Source: Saccopteryx bilineata (Eukaryota; Chordata; Mammalia; Chiroptera; Emballonuridae). Taken from it: DNA of 64,000 bases. The notes under the pieces were generated by a model, which was given only the letters and a program-made list of their open reading frames with translations, was not told the DNA's origin and searched no databases. The DNA is taken from positions 132,252,239-132,316,238 of the forward strand of contig NC_089493.1 of NCBI RefSeq assembly GCF_036850765.1. The letters are read 5' to 3'. Below are positions 12,147 to 23,033 of this stretch, piece after piece (position 1 is the first letter of the stretch; each line of letters opens with the position of its first letter). The position numbers and the translations under genes are program-made.

Positions 12147-12482
12147 GCCTGACCAGGCAGTGGTGCAGTGAATAGAGCTTTGGACTGGAACGCGGAAGAC
12201 CCAGGTTCGAGACCCCAAGGTCGCCAGCTTGAGCGCAGGCTCATCTGGTTTGAGTAAAAGTTCACCAGCTTGGACCCAAGGTCGCTGGCTCAAGCAAGGG
12301 GTTACTTGGTCTGCTGAAGGCCCACGGTCAAGGCACATATGAGAAAGCAGTCAATGAACAACTGAGGTGTCGCAACAAAAAACTAATGATTGATGCTTCT
12401 CATCTCTCTCCATTCCTGTCTGTCCCTATCTGTTCTTCTCTCTGACTCTCTCTCTGTCTCTGTAAAAACAAAAAAATAAAAT
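12147..12482 (+). mobile_element. tRNA-derived bat SINE, family B
   Basis: Starts GCCTGACCAGGCAGTGGTGC and has B-box GGTTCGAGACC. It ends in a CTCTCTGTCTCTG stretch and an A-rich tail with TAAAA units. Imperfect duplications AAAATGTCTTTTGTTTC and AAAATGTTTTTTGTGTC flank it. Confidence 0.9.
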
Positions 12483-12499
12483 AAAATGTTTTTTGTGTC

Positions 12500-13363
12500 T
12501 AAATGCCAAATCAGAGGTGGCAAGTTGTTCTTTTTTTCAATGCAATTTGATGTAGTGAAAAACACAGATTGGCCAAAAGGTTTCATCTAAGCCTTAGGCT
12601 GCCCCGTCCTGGACCAGAACACACAGCTGGCCTGAGTGTGTGTCAGGGAGGGCCCCGGCATGGCAGAGCTGCACTCTAGCTGCTGTCCACCAGACCTGTC
12701 AGGGAGCCGTATTGCTGGGCACATGACTCAGGACTGGGAGGATATACATGCTTTTCTGTATTGCTTTCTGTTTGCCAGTGTCATCAATGTCGCATGTGTA
12801 CACTTTGAGATTTACCAGTGTGTGCTCCATATTTGATCTCACAAGTCCTCGCTGTGCCCTGTGACGTAGGTTTCTGTGTTCTCAGTCTTGTCTACTTTGT
12901 CAGGGACCCAGGGAGACAACACAGCCTGGGGAGAGCTGAGTCCCAGGCCTCCTAAGTCCATGGTGAGTGTCTGTTCCATATGTGACAGCTAGCATTAACT
13001 ACAGTCTCACTTAGCCAGGCTCAGTGGTATCTGACTGACTTTTCAAAGCCTGAGGAATAGAGCAGGCAGTGTGATATTGAGCGAGTTATTACAGTGAGAT
13101 CCAGCTCCACACGAGTAAAGGATGACTAACATAGGGTTTTTAAATATGTGCCTGGTGACACGTAAACATGAAAGAGTGTTAACACAGTATAGAAAGGATC
13201 TGTGCTATGACTGATGAGCACACAGGGTTACATGTTACACTGTGTGTACTGAGACTCGCAGAGCTTTCTAAAGATAGAGTTTTCTGCAAAATATACGTTT
13301 GAACTTGAATTCAGCCTGGGGATATCAGTTTCAAGACCAGAGTTTATTTAAAGAAGAAATGCT
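12500..13363. other. Intronic sequence, nothing recognised
   Basis: No exon or confident repeat could be identified by eye. Confidence 0.5.
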
Positions 13364-13622
13364 GGCCCTGGTTGGTTAGGTCAGTGGATAGAGCATCAGC
13401 CTGGCTTGTGGAAGTCCTGGATTCGATCCCCGGTCAGAGCACACAGGAGAAGCGACTTTTCTTCCCCTCCTTCTCTTCCTCTTCCACTCCCACAGGCAGT
13501 GGTTTGATTGGTTCAAGCATCAGCCCCAGACGGGGTTGCCAGGTGGATCCCGAGGTGTGTGCAGGAGTCTGTCTCACTATCTCTCCTCCTCTCACTTAAA
13601 AAAAATAAAATAAAATAAAATA
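13364..13622 (+). mobile_element. bat SINE, older family A variant
   Basis: Starts GGCCCTGGTTGGTTAGGTC and has B-box GATTCGATCCCCGG. The body is shorter than in the younger family A copies. It ends in a (TAAAA)n tail that joins the next SINE directly. Confidence 0.88.
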
Positions 13623-14008
13623 GGCCCTGGCTGGTTGGCTCAGTGGTAGAGCGTCGGCCTGGCGTGCAGAAGTCCCGGGTTCGATTCCCGGCCAGAGCAC
13701 ACAGGAGAAGCGCCCATCTGCTTCTCCACCCCTCCCCCTCGCCTTCCTCTCTGTCTCTCTCTTCCCCTCCCGCAGCTGAGGCTCCATTGGAGCAAAGATG
13801 GCCCGGGCGCTGGGAATGGCTCCTTGGCCTCTGCCCCAGGCGCTAGAGTGGCTCTGGTCGCAACAGAGCGACGCCCCGGAGGGGCAGAGCGTTGCTCCCT
13901 GGTGGGCGTGCCGGGTGGATCCCGGTCGGGCGCATGCAGGAGTCTGACTGTCTCTCCCCGTTTCCAGCTTCAGAAAAAAAATCAATAAATAAAAAATAAA
14001 ATAAAATA
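13623..14008 (+). mobile_element. bat SINE, family A, inserted in the tail of the previous SINE
   Basis: Full-length copy starting GGCCCTGGCTGGTTGGCTC, with A-box TGGCTCAGTGG and B-box GGTTCGATTCC. It has AAAATAAAATAAAATA-type sequence on both sides, showing that the A-rich tail of the SINE at 13364 was the target. Confidence 0.92.
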
Positions 14009-14150
14009 AATGACTATTATGCCCTCAAACTGATTAGGTAGACAGTAGAAGACTCAAAGAAATTCGTTTTCAGAAAGAGAAAGGGATTTGCGCGGCAGTG
14101 GCCAGGTCTCTGACTAGTCAGCGTGTGAATGCAGTAAGTGACAGGGCGCT

Positions 14151-14177
14151 CCCCCCCCCCCCCCCCCCCCCCCCCCC
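14151..14177. repeat. Poly-C homopolymer (27 C)
   Basis: An uninterrupted run of 27 cytosines. It is likely to vary in length and to be error-prone in sequencing. Confidence 0.9.
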
Positions 14178-14764
14178 GTCCTCTCCCTTTGGTCATTTCT
14201 CCTTCCTTAACATCTGTTTGAATAGAAATTAGAGATGCTGCCTCTCAGAACTGGGGACCCACCTAAGAACTTATACCTTTTTCTTTTTAAATTAAAATGA
14301 GTAGAAATTCTTTTTTAAAGTTTGCTTCTTTTCTGAAGTAGCACAGTAAACACAGCAGACCAACTGTCCCTGGGGGCTGTGCATCTGTGACGCAGGCTAT
14401 GGGCCCTGAGGGGGTGGGGAGTGTGCTTCTCAGGAGACGTGCAGTGCAGAGGGGCGGCCCTGACCAAGCCATCATGACCCATCTAACGCCACAGACCAAG
14501 CTGTCCATGCTCTGCTTCTCTGTCTCATACCATGAGGGGAATCCATTTAGGGGTGATAATATTTTTTGTTCTCTTCACCCTTTATGACTAGAAATACAGT
14601 AGTTGATATAGTGTGTGGAACTCTTGGTGAATATTTTTGAACAAAAAGCTTCCTTGATCCATAACCACTTTCAAAAGGACCTATTGCCTGAATATTGGGC
14701 CTTCTATGAGGCCTGTTAAAAGAAAACATGAAACTTGGAACCTTGCCGTTGAAATGGTGGTCTT
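14178..14764. other. Intronic sequence, nothing recognised
   Basis: No repeat or exon recognised. Short open frames have no recognisable similarity. Confidence 0.5.
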
Positions 14765-15113
14765 GCCTGACCAGGTGGTGGTGCAGTAGATAGAGCATTG
14801 GACTGGGACACAGAGGACCAGGTCCGAAAGCCCAAAGTCTCTGGCTTGAGCATGGGGTCGCTGGCTTGAGTGTGAGAACATAGTCATGACCCCATGGTCG
14901 TTGGCTTGAGCCCAAAGGTTGCTGACTTGAAGCCCTAGATCACTGGCTCAGCTGGAGCCCTCTGGTCAAGGCACATATGAGAAAGTAATCAATGAACAAC
15001 TAAAGTGCCACAACCTATGAATTGATGCTTCTCATCTCTCTCCCTTCCTGTCTGTCACTATCTTCTGTCCTTCTCTCTGTCCCTCTCTCTCTCTCTCTCT
15101 CTCATAAAAAAAA
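14765..15113 (+). mobile_element. bat SINE, family B (long form)
   Basis: Starts GCCTGACCAGGTGGTGGTGC and carries repeated GGCTTGAG phrases in the body. It ends with a (CT)n run (about 15082-15103) and an A tail. No clean target duplication was found. Confidence 0.88.
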
Positions 15114-15716
15114 GGGGGAAATGACTGTCATGCTCTGACTGGCTTCGACCACCGATTCCCTCAGATTTGTGTCTGCTTTGCCAGTGATCATGGGTGCCCA
15201 AGCGGTAGCCATCCCATGACATCCATGTTTACCCTCCAGTGATAGTCAGGTATCTTGTACTTCGTGAGCCATTTATTGAGCTACTGTGTAAATTTTGGCC
15301 TCAAACCAAAAATACATGCAGAATTGTTTTTTTGTTGTTCTGTTTTCTAGATGAGGTGCAAGGTCTAATAGAAAGAGTGAGCTTTGATGTTAGACTTAGG
15401 TTCACAAGCTGGTAGCCCTGGCTGCCTTATTTATTTATTTATTTATTTTCATTTCTTAAGATATTCAGCCTACTTCGAAGGGTTGGTGCAGGGACTAGAG
15501 GTAGTCCACATGAAGCACTAAGCATGTAGACAGCCTTGGAAAGTGGTTACTACATTATTACTGTGTACAGGACCACCAGGACCCTTTCTGAAGACCTCAT
15601 TATAACATTCGTCCTTCCTAACCAGTCACCTTCCTATTAATTCTCCTTTACACATCACAAGCCTGGCTATGATCGTGTATGTATTTTAAATCATGGTATT
15701 TGTTTTCTTCCTTCAG
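15114..15716. other. Intron 3' end with (TTTA)n and acceptor
   Basis: Unique sequence with a short TTTA repeat near 15427-15448. The splice acceptor tract TTTGTTTTCTTCCTTCAG ends at 15716. Confidence 0.6.
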
Positions 15717-16907
15717 ATCTGTAAGAGCAAAGCTAAGGAGTCTCAGCAGTATTATCACAGCTTGGCTGTCCGGCAGAGTCTGGCTATCCATTTTAACATC
15801 CAGCAGGACTGCGGTCACTTCCTTGCGGAAGTCCCCAGGCGTCTACTTCCCTGGGAGGGTCCTGATGCCCCTGAAGAGCAAGAGGATGAAATGCAAGAAG
15901 AAGAAGAAGAAGAAGAAGGAGAAAAAGAAGAAGAAGAAGAATTGAAAGGAGAAGTGGATAGGAAAAGCCTGGAGGCCTGCTCAGAGACAGAGTCTTCTCA
16001 GAAAGAAGGCCTGGGGGTCGTCAGCAGGAAGCAGAGAAGTCACGTTGTGGTTATCACCAGGGAGGTGCCCTGTCTCACCGTGGCAGACTTTGTGCAGGAC
16101 TCTGTGGTGCAGCATGGGACCAGCCCAGATGTGTATGAGAGGCAGGTGTGCCTGCTGCTCCTGCAGCTGTGCTCCGGCCTCGAGCACCTCAAACCTTACC
16201 ACGTCACTCACTGTGACCTGCGTCTGGAGAACCTGCTGCTTGTGCACTGCCAGCCCGGGGGCGCCCAGGGCCTGAGGCCTACGGAGCCCTGTCCCACCTC
16301 ATCTTATCTCACAAGGCTCATCGTAAGCAACTTCTCTCAGGCCAAGCAGAAGAGCCACATTGTGGACCCTGAGATCCTCCGGGACCAGTCCCGTCTTGCC
16401 CCAGAGATCATCACAGCCACCCAGTACAAGAAGTGTGACGAGTTCCAGACAGGCATCCTCATCTACGAGATGCTGCACCTTCCTAACCCCTTTGACGAGA
16501 GCCCGGAGCTGAAGGAGAAGGAGTACACACACGCCGACCTGCCCCGGATCCCTCTCCGCTCACCCTACTCCTGGGGCCTCCAGCAGCTGGCCAGCTGCCT
16601 CCTGAACCCCAACCCTTCTGAGCGGATCCTCATCTCAGATGCCAAAGGTGTCCTTCAGTGCCTGCTCTGGGGCCCCCGGGAAGATCTCTTCCAGACTTTC
16701 GTCACCGCCCCCGGCCCAGGCCAGAGGAGCACCCTGCTCCAGAACTGGCTGGACATCAAGCGGACATTGCTGATGATCAAGTTTGCAGAGAAGTCTCTGG
16801 ACAGGGAGGGCGGAGTCAGCCTTGAGGACTGGCTCTGTGCTCAGTACTTGGCCTTCACCACCCCAGACTCCCTGGGTCATATTGTGAAAATCCTGCAGCA
16901 CCGTTAA
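15717..16907 (+). CDS. PEAK1: PEAK1 last coding exon (pseudokinase domain and C-terminus)
   Basis: 396 codons and a TAA stop, in phase with the exon at 1-174. The exon starts at the acceptor (15717), not at the upstream ATG at 15693, which lies in the intron. In order it encodes ICKSKAKES, an acidic insert (15870-15950) with runs of 7 and 5 glutamates, THCDLRLENLLL (HCD at 16209-16217), VSNFSQAK (asparagine at 16329 replacing the DFG aspartate), LAPEIITAT, the C-lobe with ILIYEMLHLPNPF, and a C-terminal helical region with NWLDIKRTLLMIKF that ends ILQHR. The NFS replacement fits the known pseudokinase status of the PEAK family. The helices flanking the kinase fold form the split helical dimerisation (SHED) module used for homo- and hetero-oligomers with PRAG1 and PEAK3. 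The frame is intact and looks functional. The confusable alternative is PRAG1. Confidence 0.88.
   Translation: MCKSKAKESQQYYHSLAVRQSLAIHFNIQQDCGHFLAEVPRRLLPWEGPDAPEEQEDEMQEEEEEEEGEKEEEEELKGEVDRKSLEACSETESSQKEGLGVVSRKQRSHVVVITREVPCLTVADFVQDSVVQHGTSPDVYERQVCLLLLQLCSGLEHLKPYHVTHCDLRLENLLLVHCQPGGAQGLRPTEPCPTSSYLTRLIVSNFSQAKQKSHIVDPEILRDQSRLAPEIITATQYKKCDEFQTGILIYEMLHLPNPFDESPELKEKEYTHADLPRIPLRSPYSWGLQQLASCLLNPNPSERILISDAKGVLQCLLWGPREDLFQTFVTAPGPGQRSTLLQNWLDIKRTLLMIKFAEKSLDREGGVSLEDWLCAQYLAFTTPDSLGHIVKILQHR
15870..15950 (+). repeat. In-frame GAA/GAG repeat encoding a polyglutamate tract in PEAK1
   Basis: A GAA trinucleotide array (core 15895-15945) encodes QEEEEEEEGEKEEEEELK. It lies between the N-lobe segment PRRLLPWEGPD and SHVVVITREVP. 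A run of near-identical codons suggests recent slippage rather than old conserved acidic sequence. Confidence 0.9.
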
Positions 16908-19900
16908 TGTGTCCTAGCTGATGCTTTTTCCGTCTTCATATCCTTCCAGCCACCCTGCCCTTCCTGTCCTCATGCTCACCCAGGACTCAGGAGAGAAGAG
17001 ACAAGCTAGCTGCCCTGTTCACAAACAAACAAGCCTCTCCACCTCAACAGGGAGCTGAGTCTGTCTTTAATGTCACAGAAGTCCAACTAGACGGACGCTC
17101 AGCTGCCTTCTGTTGGAACAGCTTTCACCCAACTTGTCCACAAATGCAGGTAAAAAGTGAAAATGAACATTTTTGAAGAGACGGCTCCTTTGGTATGAAC
17201 TACGTGAGTTATGTCCAGTTCCTCCATAATCCTGAATTTCACCTGTCTTTTTCATACCAAGTATTTATTCTCAGTAGCAATATATAGATTTAACCAGTTC
17301 TTACCATCATCCACTGAGCTCTTACGACAGACATTCTTCCTCTGTCACCGGCCAAACTGCCATTCTTTGTATCACCTGCTTTGGTTCCTGAGACTGTGTT
17401 CTCTGTCCCAGCAGACAGCAAAGAACAAAGAGAGACCCATCCCTTGGTTACGGCACTATTTTCATTTCTGCATCCATGTGTGGTGCACTGTGTGGAGGTG
17501 GCCCTGGCATCCTCCCTCTGCTGCCGTGCCCGGCTCTTTTTCACTCTACCCTGTTCCCTGCCATGACCTTTGGTTTACTGGCCCCTGTGCCTGTTGCCAA
17601 GCTGACCCCTGTGGGGTCACCCAGGCCTCAGCAAGTAGCACAGGAGGAGGTGCTTGTCCTGCATGTGCAGGTCTGTCTCTAGGGGCCATTGGGGAGCAGA
17701 GGTTAAAATTCCATCTCTGACCACTGTTGAGGGGCAGCCAGTGGTGGTGGTGCCCAGATCACGGTTTCCCCGGAGCAGTCATTGGCCAGCTTCCTGCTGT
17801 CAGCAGCTCACGCTGTAGACAGCTGCCTTGAATGAGACTGCTGCTGTTCGAGCTCCAAAACCTCCTGAGAGGGCACACATGTGTGGCTGTTAGAATGGCC
17901 AGAGGCAGGAGGAGGGGAGAAGGCCACAGAGAAGACTGCTAACCTCCTCCTCAGGGCACCAGCCTTCTCTGGAGAGACTATGCCCAGCTGCCCTGGCATA
18001 TTGCCCCCAGGAGTCTGGAAGGCCTGGGAGGACAGCTCATAGGGAGTTTGATTACTGGGGTGAGTAGCTGAAAGCTGTTCACCATCCATGGGGTCTGTGC
18101 CTCTTCCCTATGGATCTATGTGCAATGTTTGTGTGTACTTTTTAGCTGTGCACTGCAGTGTTTATGTTGTAATTTCACCTGAAGCAAGATCTATATAAGT
18201 CTCACCTTCCTCCCTGGCACATGTTTGTGCTGAGACAAGTGTTCCTTCCATGGGGTGTGTGTGTGTGTGTGTGTTCACCTGCTTGTTTTATTCAAACTGT
18301 GAGTATCTGTTTACTTCATTCTTGTAAACCCAAAAGTCATGTGGACAGTTTGTCCAAGCACCTGTGGCTGTGCGTGTGCACACGTGTGCTGGTAGGTGAG
18401 AGAGGCCAGGCTTCTGGGGGAGCAAGCTGTGGCAGGGTTGATGAACATGTTCTCTGCAGCTGGTCAGTGTGGGAGCCCTTGGGACCCCTCCACCAGCGTA
18501 GGGTTTCTTAAAGTCAGGACTGACCATGAGGTATTATTTAGATAGCACATTAGTGGCCTTTGGAAATTTGCTAGTTTTAAAAATTTTAATAGCCTTTCAT
18601 GTGATTCGCCTATATCAAAGAGGATCAAGAACAGAAAAGAATGTATTTTATTTTGCTCCTTTTTTAAAGAGAATGGCACATGTGAGGCTCCAGTTGGAGG
18701 CTGTCCGTGCCCTGGCCAGCAGTTCTCTCAGAGGAGAAAGCTGGGTGACCCAGAGTCCTGCCTCCACTACCACAGTGCAGGATGCTGCCCTAGGAGTGGT
18801 CCCAGAGTGGGTGTGCCACTGCAGGCCAGCAGTCCCCCTTTCTCAGTGTCCTGTGGCAGGCACGTGCCCTATCTGACAGACGGGTCTGGTTCACCCAGCA
18901 GAGCCCACGTGCATATAACTCCTTGCCTGACTGTACACTGAAGCAGCAGTGCGCGGACAGCGGATTCCATCAGCCTCACTTCTCCCCCAGCCTGTTCCCT
19001 GATGGCTCCATACTGAGGCACTTTCCCTGTGCCTTCTGCTGCCTTGCCTGTGTCCATGTGAGTGTTGACTATTTAGTGAGTCTCCTATTTAATGAAGAAA
19101 GTTTCCTGGTTCCTTTATTTGTTCTCTAGATATTCTCTTTCTCTCTCTCTTTCTTTCTTCCTTTTTTTTTCCTGGTTTGACTTGGATCCAGTCTCCTTCA
19201 CTTTAACTGTGTCGTACTGTAAGCATGGGCTCCCCTCACCACCGTTATATTATAGCACTAGTAAACCAAGCACGCTGAAATATATGTTTAGTAATGTTTC
19301 TGTATTCAGATTTGTTAAGAGCAAAAGATAAATGCCAACATTGACGTCTCTCTGAGGAATAGCTGATGAGTATGAGGGAAAGAGGGAAGGTGTCATTCTG
19401 GGTGAGAGCCAAATAGAGGAAATAACTCAAGTCTGGGCCAGAAGTACTCACCATTCAGTCCTCAGAATATGTTTTCAAAATAATGAAATTTAGTCCATCT
19501 AATATCTCAAATGTATATATTTTTGCATTTCTATTTTAATTATAGTAGGAACTTTGAATTCATCAATTGCAAAGAAGCCCTATCTCAGACACAGACAGGC
19601 ATATTTATATATGGACTGTGACTAGTGTAGCACTTTAACTTTTCTCAAGCAACTTTAAGTTAATGTCTTCAATGTTGGTTGGAATTTTTTTTTTCTTTTC
19701 TATTGGAAGTCTATACCATAGTTTCTTTCATGTATTTTGAGAGTTTGAACAGTTAAGCCACTATTGAACCTTTTCCGTAAGCCACATGGGCGGGAACAAT
19801 CTCTGACAGGACTAGGGTGGAGCTGAGGCCAGATTGAGTGTAGAGCAGAGTGCTTGATGGGCAGTGGCCTGGGCAGGCGAGAGAAGGACCAGTGTCCCAC

Positions 19901-20345
19901 AGAGTACCAGCAGACGGGAGGTCCCCCTCGTGAGAAGAGCCCCTGCAGTCTTTGTACAGTGGAGCCGTATGCCTGGGCACTAGTTCATGAAGAATGACAG
20001 CAAGGGGAAGAGGAGCAGTGCAGCCTGTGGAATCAGCATAAAATAGTCACTAGTGAGGCCCACCACCCCCTGCTGGGTTAGAGTTGGAAGCCAGGAGTGT
20101 AGCAGTGGGTTTCAAGTTTGCCCCGAAGCTGAACGGGGTGAGGCAGAGCAGCACAGATGCCCACACTGTGGATGTGGGGGTCCTAAAAGTAAAATGAATT
20201 TGTCAGGATTTTAAGTCTGAGTAGCTTTTCAATTGTTGGATTTAAGTGGGGATCCGTTTTTCTTCCCAATTCAGTCAGTTTGTGAACATGAAAAACCCTG
20301 AGCTAGGAGATTTAAACCTCTGGAAGTCTTCACCATATTCATGGG

Positions 20346-20351
20346 AATAAA
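20346..20351 (+). promoter_or_regulatory. Possible proximal polyadenylation signal
   Basis: A canonical AATAAA in the putative 3' UTR, about 3.4 kb after the stop. Use of this site cannot be judged from sequence. Confidence 0.35.
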
Positions 20352-22099
20352 GCTACCTAAGATTGCATTGCCAAGTTTCTAGCATTACAAAATTCTCATG
20401 AAAGACCTTTGGGGCCTACTAAATAGTAGGGCACAGAAGGACTGCACTCAACTTCCCAAAGTTCTGTGAAGAATACTTTGGTGCTGGGAAGTAACCTGAC
20501 TTGGTTTTGCTGGTAACCTGCAACAAGGATTCCCCTAGATTTTACCAGCAGTGATCTAAAAAACACAGGGTAGTCCTAGAAATCATGATAGACTTGTGAT
20601 ACTACTACATTTCAAATAATTCTAGATGGGTACGTCGAGTGTGACCATACCTGGAGCAGGAGAGAGGAACTTGACTCTGGGCCAACCCCTCGCTAGTGAT
20701 GAGGACTGAAGGTTCTGGCCCAGTCTGTCAAGGGATCAGGATGGCTGCCCACGAAGCCAGGTGATTAGATTTACCTCATTGGAGCTCCTATTCTCAGAGG
20801 CCCAAAGTGGTACTCCCCCCCGGTGTGCACTGAGGTCTAGCGCTCTGTGCTACAGCAGCGCCAGACGTGGGGGTTCCATAGACCAAAAGTGATTTCGTAA
20901 GGGGAGCAAAAAAGCTACAGTGCGGGAGCCCAGACAGGCAATGCCAAAGAAGGCTTGCACCTGCCTGTCCCGACGCTCCCGACGGGTAAGACTGGGCTAC
21001 GGCAGGTGCTGTGGAGGAGTCACATACATTCCATGTCAGGGTGTTTGGCTGATAAAATAATTCATCCTCAGAGAAGTATCCCCCCACACACACACACAAG
21101 TGCATTTTGTGAATTAGGAGCAAAAAGAGGAACAAGATGATGATGAAAGCCTTGGGCAGAATGAGTTCCCGTGTATGAGGAGGAGGAGCTGAGCCCCCCA
21201 TTATGATGGCTGTTGCATAAGCACCAGCTGGGAACCATCCTCTCTGTGGGACACCAAGGGCTGAGGAAGTCTTAAAGATGTGATAGTTTCCATAAATATG
21301 CCTTGAGACCTCTTGGGAAATTCCTTAACCAATCATAATAGTTTTTATAAACCTTCCTACAGAGGTGTTGACCACTCATCACATTCTAAGCACGCAGAAT
21401 GAACAAGGTGCTCTGCCACTGCTGAACACGCCCTCTTGGCCACGGTGTGAAATCAGAGCAGTTATGCTTAACTGCTGCAGGACACCCCCCCACACCCACT
21501 TCAAGCTTCCCTCCACCCCACAGCTCCTTAAATCAGGAAAGTTTCAGGGACTCAAAAAAGGTTGGGGATTTTTTAACCTAGCAGAAGTAGAGTCATATAT
21601 TTTGTTACGAATATTATCTATTATGGAAAACTCACTTTGCCCTCAGAGTATGTGGAAAATCTTTTTTTATCTGTACCCATAGTAACCAGCCTTAGGCTTT
21701 AGGGCAGCATATTTGAACACTATCCCACCCTGCTTCAATAACGTGCTGCGAGTACTGCTCGGTCATTCCTTCTTTACCTTGTGTGGACATGCCAGGCTGG
21801 GCCCTCCTGTTGATGTGCAGGGCAGTTGCGTGCTAGGTCAAGACAGAAGCTGATGTCATTCTTCTCGGCAAGTTGAATCATGAAGTCCTCATTCCAATCT
21901 CTTCACTTCCCCATGGCTCTGCCCACACTTTTTGTTGGAAAACGCAGTTTCTGTTGCTTTTTCCCGAGACCTCATCTTTCTACTCAAATATCCTAGAGTT
22001 GTATAAATCTACCAATGAGAGGTCCCCTCTGTCACCAGGTGGCACTGCCCTTTGGTTTTCTGTGGTACTGTGTTCTCAGTGGCATCATGTTACTGTGTA

Positions 22100-22105
22100 A
22101 ATAAA
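22100..22105 (+). promoter_or_regulatory. Probable distal PEAK1 polyadenylation signal
   Basis: AATAAA followed by the T-rich TTTGTTTT. It overlaps a Pumilio-type TGTAAATA (22096-22103). It is the last AATAAA before SINE-containing sequence resumes. Confidence 0.5.
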
Positions 22106-22125
22106 TTTGTTTTAAAATTCTTCAA

Positions 22126-22660
22126 CACCTGAGTGGCACTGGTCCTTTCATTATCTGTCCCACACTAACGTGCTGCCGCAGCCCATTACATCATCCTCCA
22201 GGATTCATGCCCTCTTGGACTCTCATCGACCACTAACCTGGATTTACTTCCTCTTTGTTCCCTCCCTAATCCGAGAAAATGAGACCTGGAAGAAAAAGTG
22301 AAAACCTGCCTTCCCCCTGCTCTGAAGGCTCAGGTTTGCTGTGTGGGGCTGCCCCCTGGTGGCCAGTCTCCATACAGCCTTGCTGGGTCCCACTGCCTGT
22401 GAAGCTGGGTTGGCGGCTCTAGCTGATCCTTGGAGAAGTCTGAGCTGTGCAGACAAGGCAAGCAGAGCGTCATCTGCTGCAGAATTCACAAGCTTTTGCC
22501 TCTTCCTTAAGGTACACGGCCACACATTCCTCACAAAGGCAGACAAGTTAATTAAAGCAGACACTTGAGTAGCAGAGAGGAGACCACCAGGTATAGGCAG
22601 GAAGAGTCAGCAGTTGGCAGCGGTGGCAACAGCTGTGACGTTAGTTAAGAGTTGAACAGG
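22126..22660. other. Downstream flank, nothing recognised
   Basis: Unique sequence after the putative PEAK1 end. No exon or repeat recognised. Confidence 0.5.
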
Positions 22661-23022
22661 GCCCTAGCCGGTTGGCTCAGTGGTAGAGCGTCGGCCTGGT
22701 GTGCAGGAGTCCCGGGTTCGATTCCCAGCCAGGGCACACAGGAGAAGCGCCCATCTGCTTCTCCACCCCTCCCCCTCTCCTTCCTCTCTGTCTCTCTCTT
22801 CCCCTCTCACAGCCAAGGCTCCATTGGAGCAAAGTTGGCCTGAGCGCTGAGGATGGCTCTGTGGCCTCTGCCTCAGGCGCTAGAATGGCTCTGGTTGCAA
22901 CAAAGCAATGCCCCAGATGGGCAGAGCATCGCCCCCTGGTGGGCGTGCCAGGTGGATCCCGGTCGGGTGCATGCGGGAATCTGCCTCCTCGTTTCCAACT
23001 TCAGAAAAATACAAAAAAAAAA
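22661..23022 (+). mobile_element. bat SINE, family A
   Basis: Starts GCCCTAGCCGGTTGGCTC, with intact A- and B-boxes and a full body, and ends TCAGAAAAATACAAAA. Duplications AGTTGAACAGG (22650-22660) and AGTTGAACGGG (23023-23033) flank it. Confidence 0.92.
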
Positions 23023-23033
23023 AGTTGAACGGG

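Larger units (their letters stand above)
175..15716 (+). other. PEAK1: PEAK1 intron
   Basis: Bounded by a GTAAGG donor at 175 and a pyrimidine-rich acceptor ending TTCCTTCAG at 15716. Both sides are phase 0. The 15.5 kb is mostly repeats: MIR, several SINEs, L1, a hAT MITE and an LTR-like element. No open frame inside it resembles a protein that I recognise. Confidence 0.85.
16908..22125 (+). other. PEAK1: Probable PEAK1 3' untranslated region
   Basis: The 5.2 kb after the stop codon contains no recognisable SINE, L1 or LTR, in sharp contrast to the flanks. It contains AATAAA at 20346-20351 and at 22100-22105, a (GT)n run near 18258, and Pumilio-type octamers TGTATATA (19512-19519) and TGTAAATA (22096-22103). 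PEAK1 is known to have a long 3' UTR. The end point is inferred from the distal AATAAA and from repeats returning at 22.66 kb. Scattered short open frames here look like chance. Confidence 0.6.

Noticed and set aside
15693..15716. ATG start at 15693 for the long PEAK1 frame
   Set aside because: It lies in the intron before the CAG acceptor. The exon joins the upstream exon in phase 0 at 15717.
17211..17720. 169-codon frame after the PEAK1 stop
   Set aside because: Inside the putative 3' UTR, with no recognisable domain. Likely chance.
18258..18275. GT repeat in the putative 3' UTR as a regulatory element
   Set aside because: A short common microsatellite with nothing specific to support a function.
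22661..22735. tRNA-like A- and B-boxes that could be read as tRNA genes (also at each SINE head)
   Set aside because: Each belongs to a SINE with body, A-rich tail and target duplications. The heads do not close into a cloverleaf with a proper acceptor stem.
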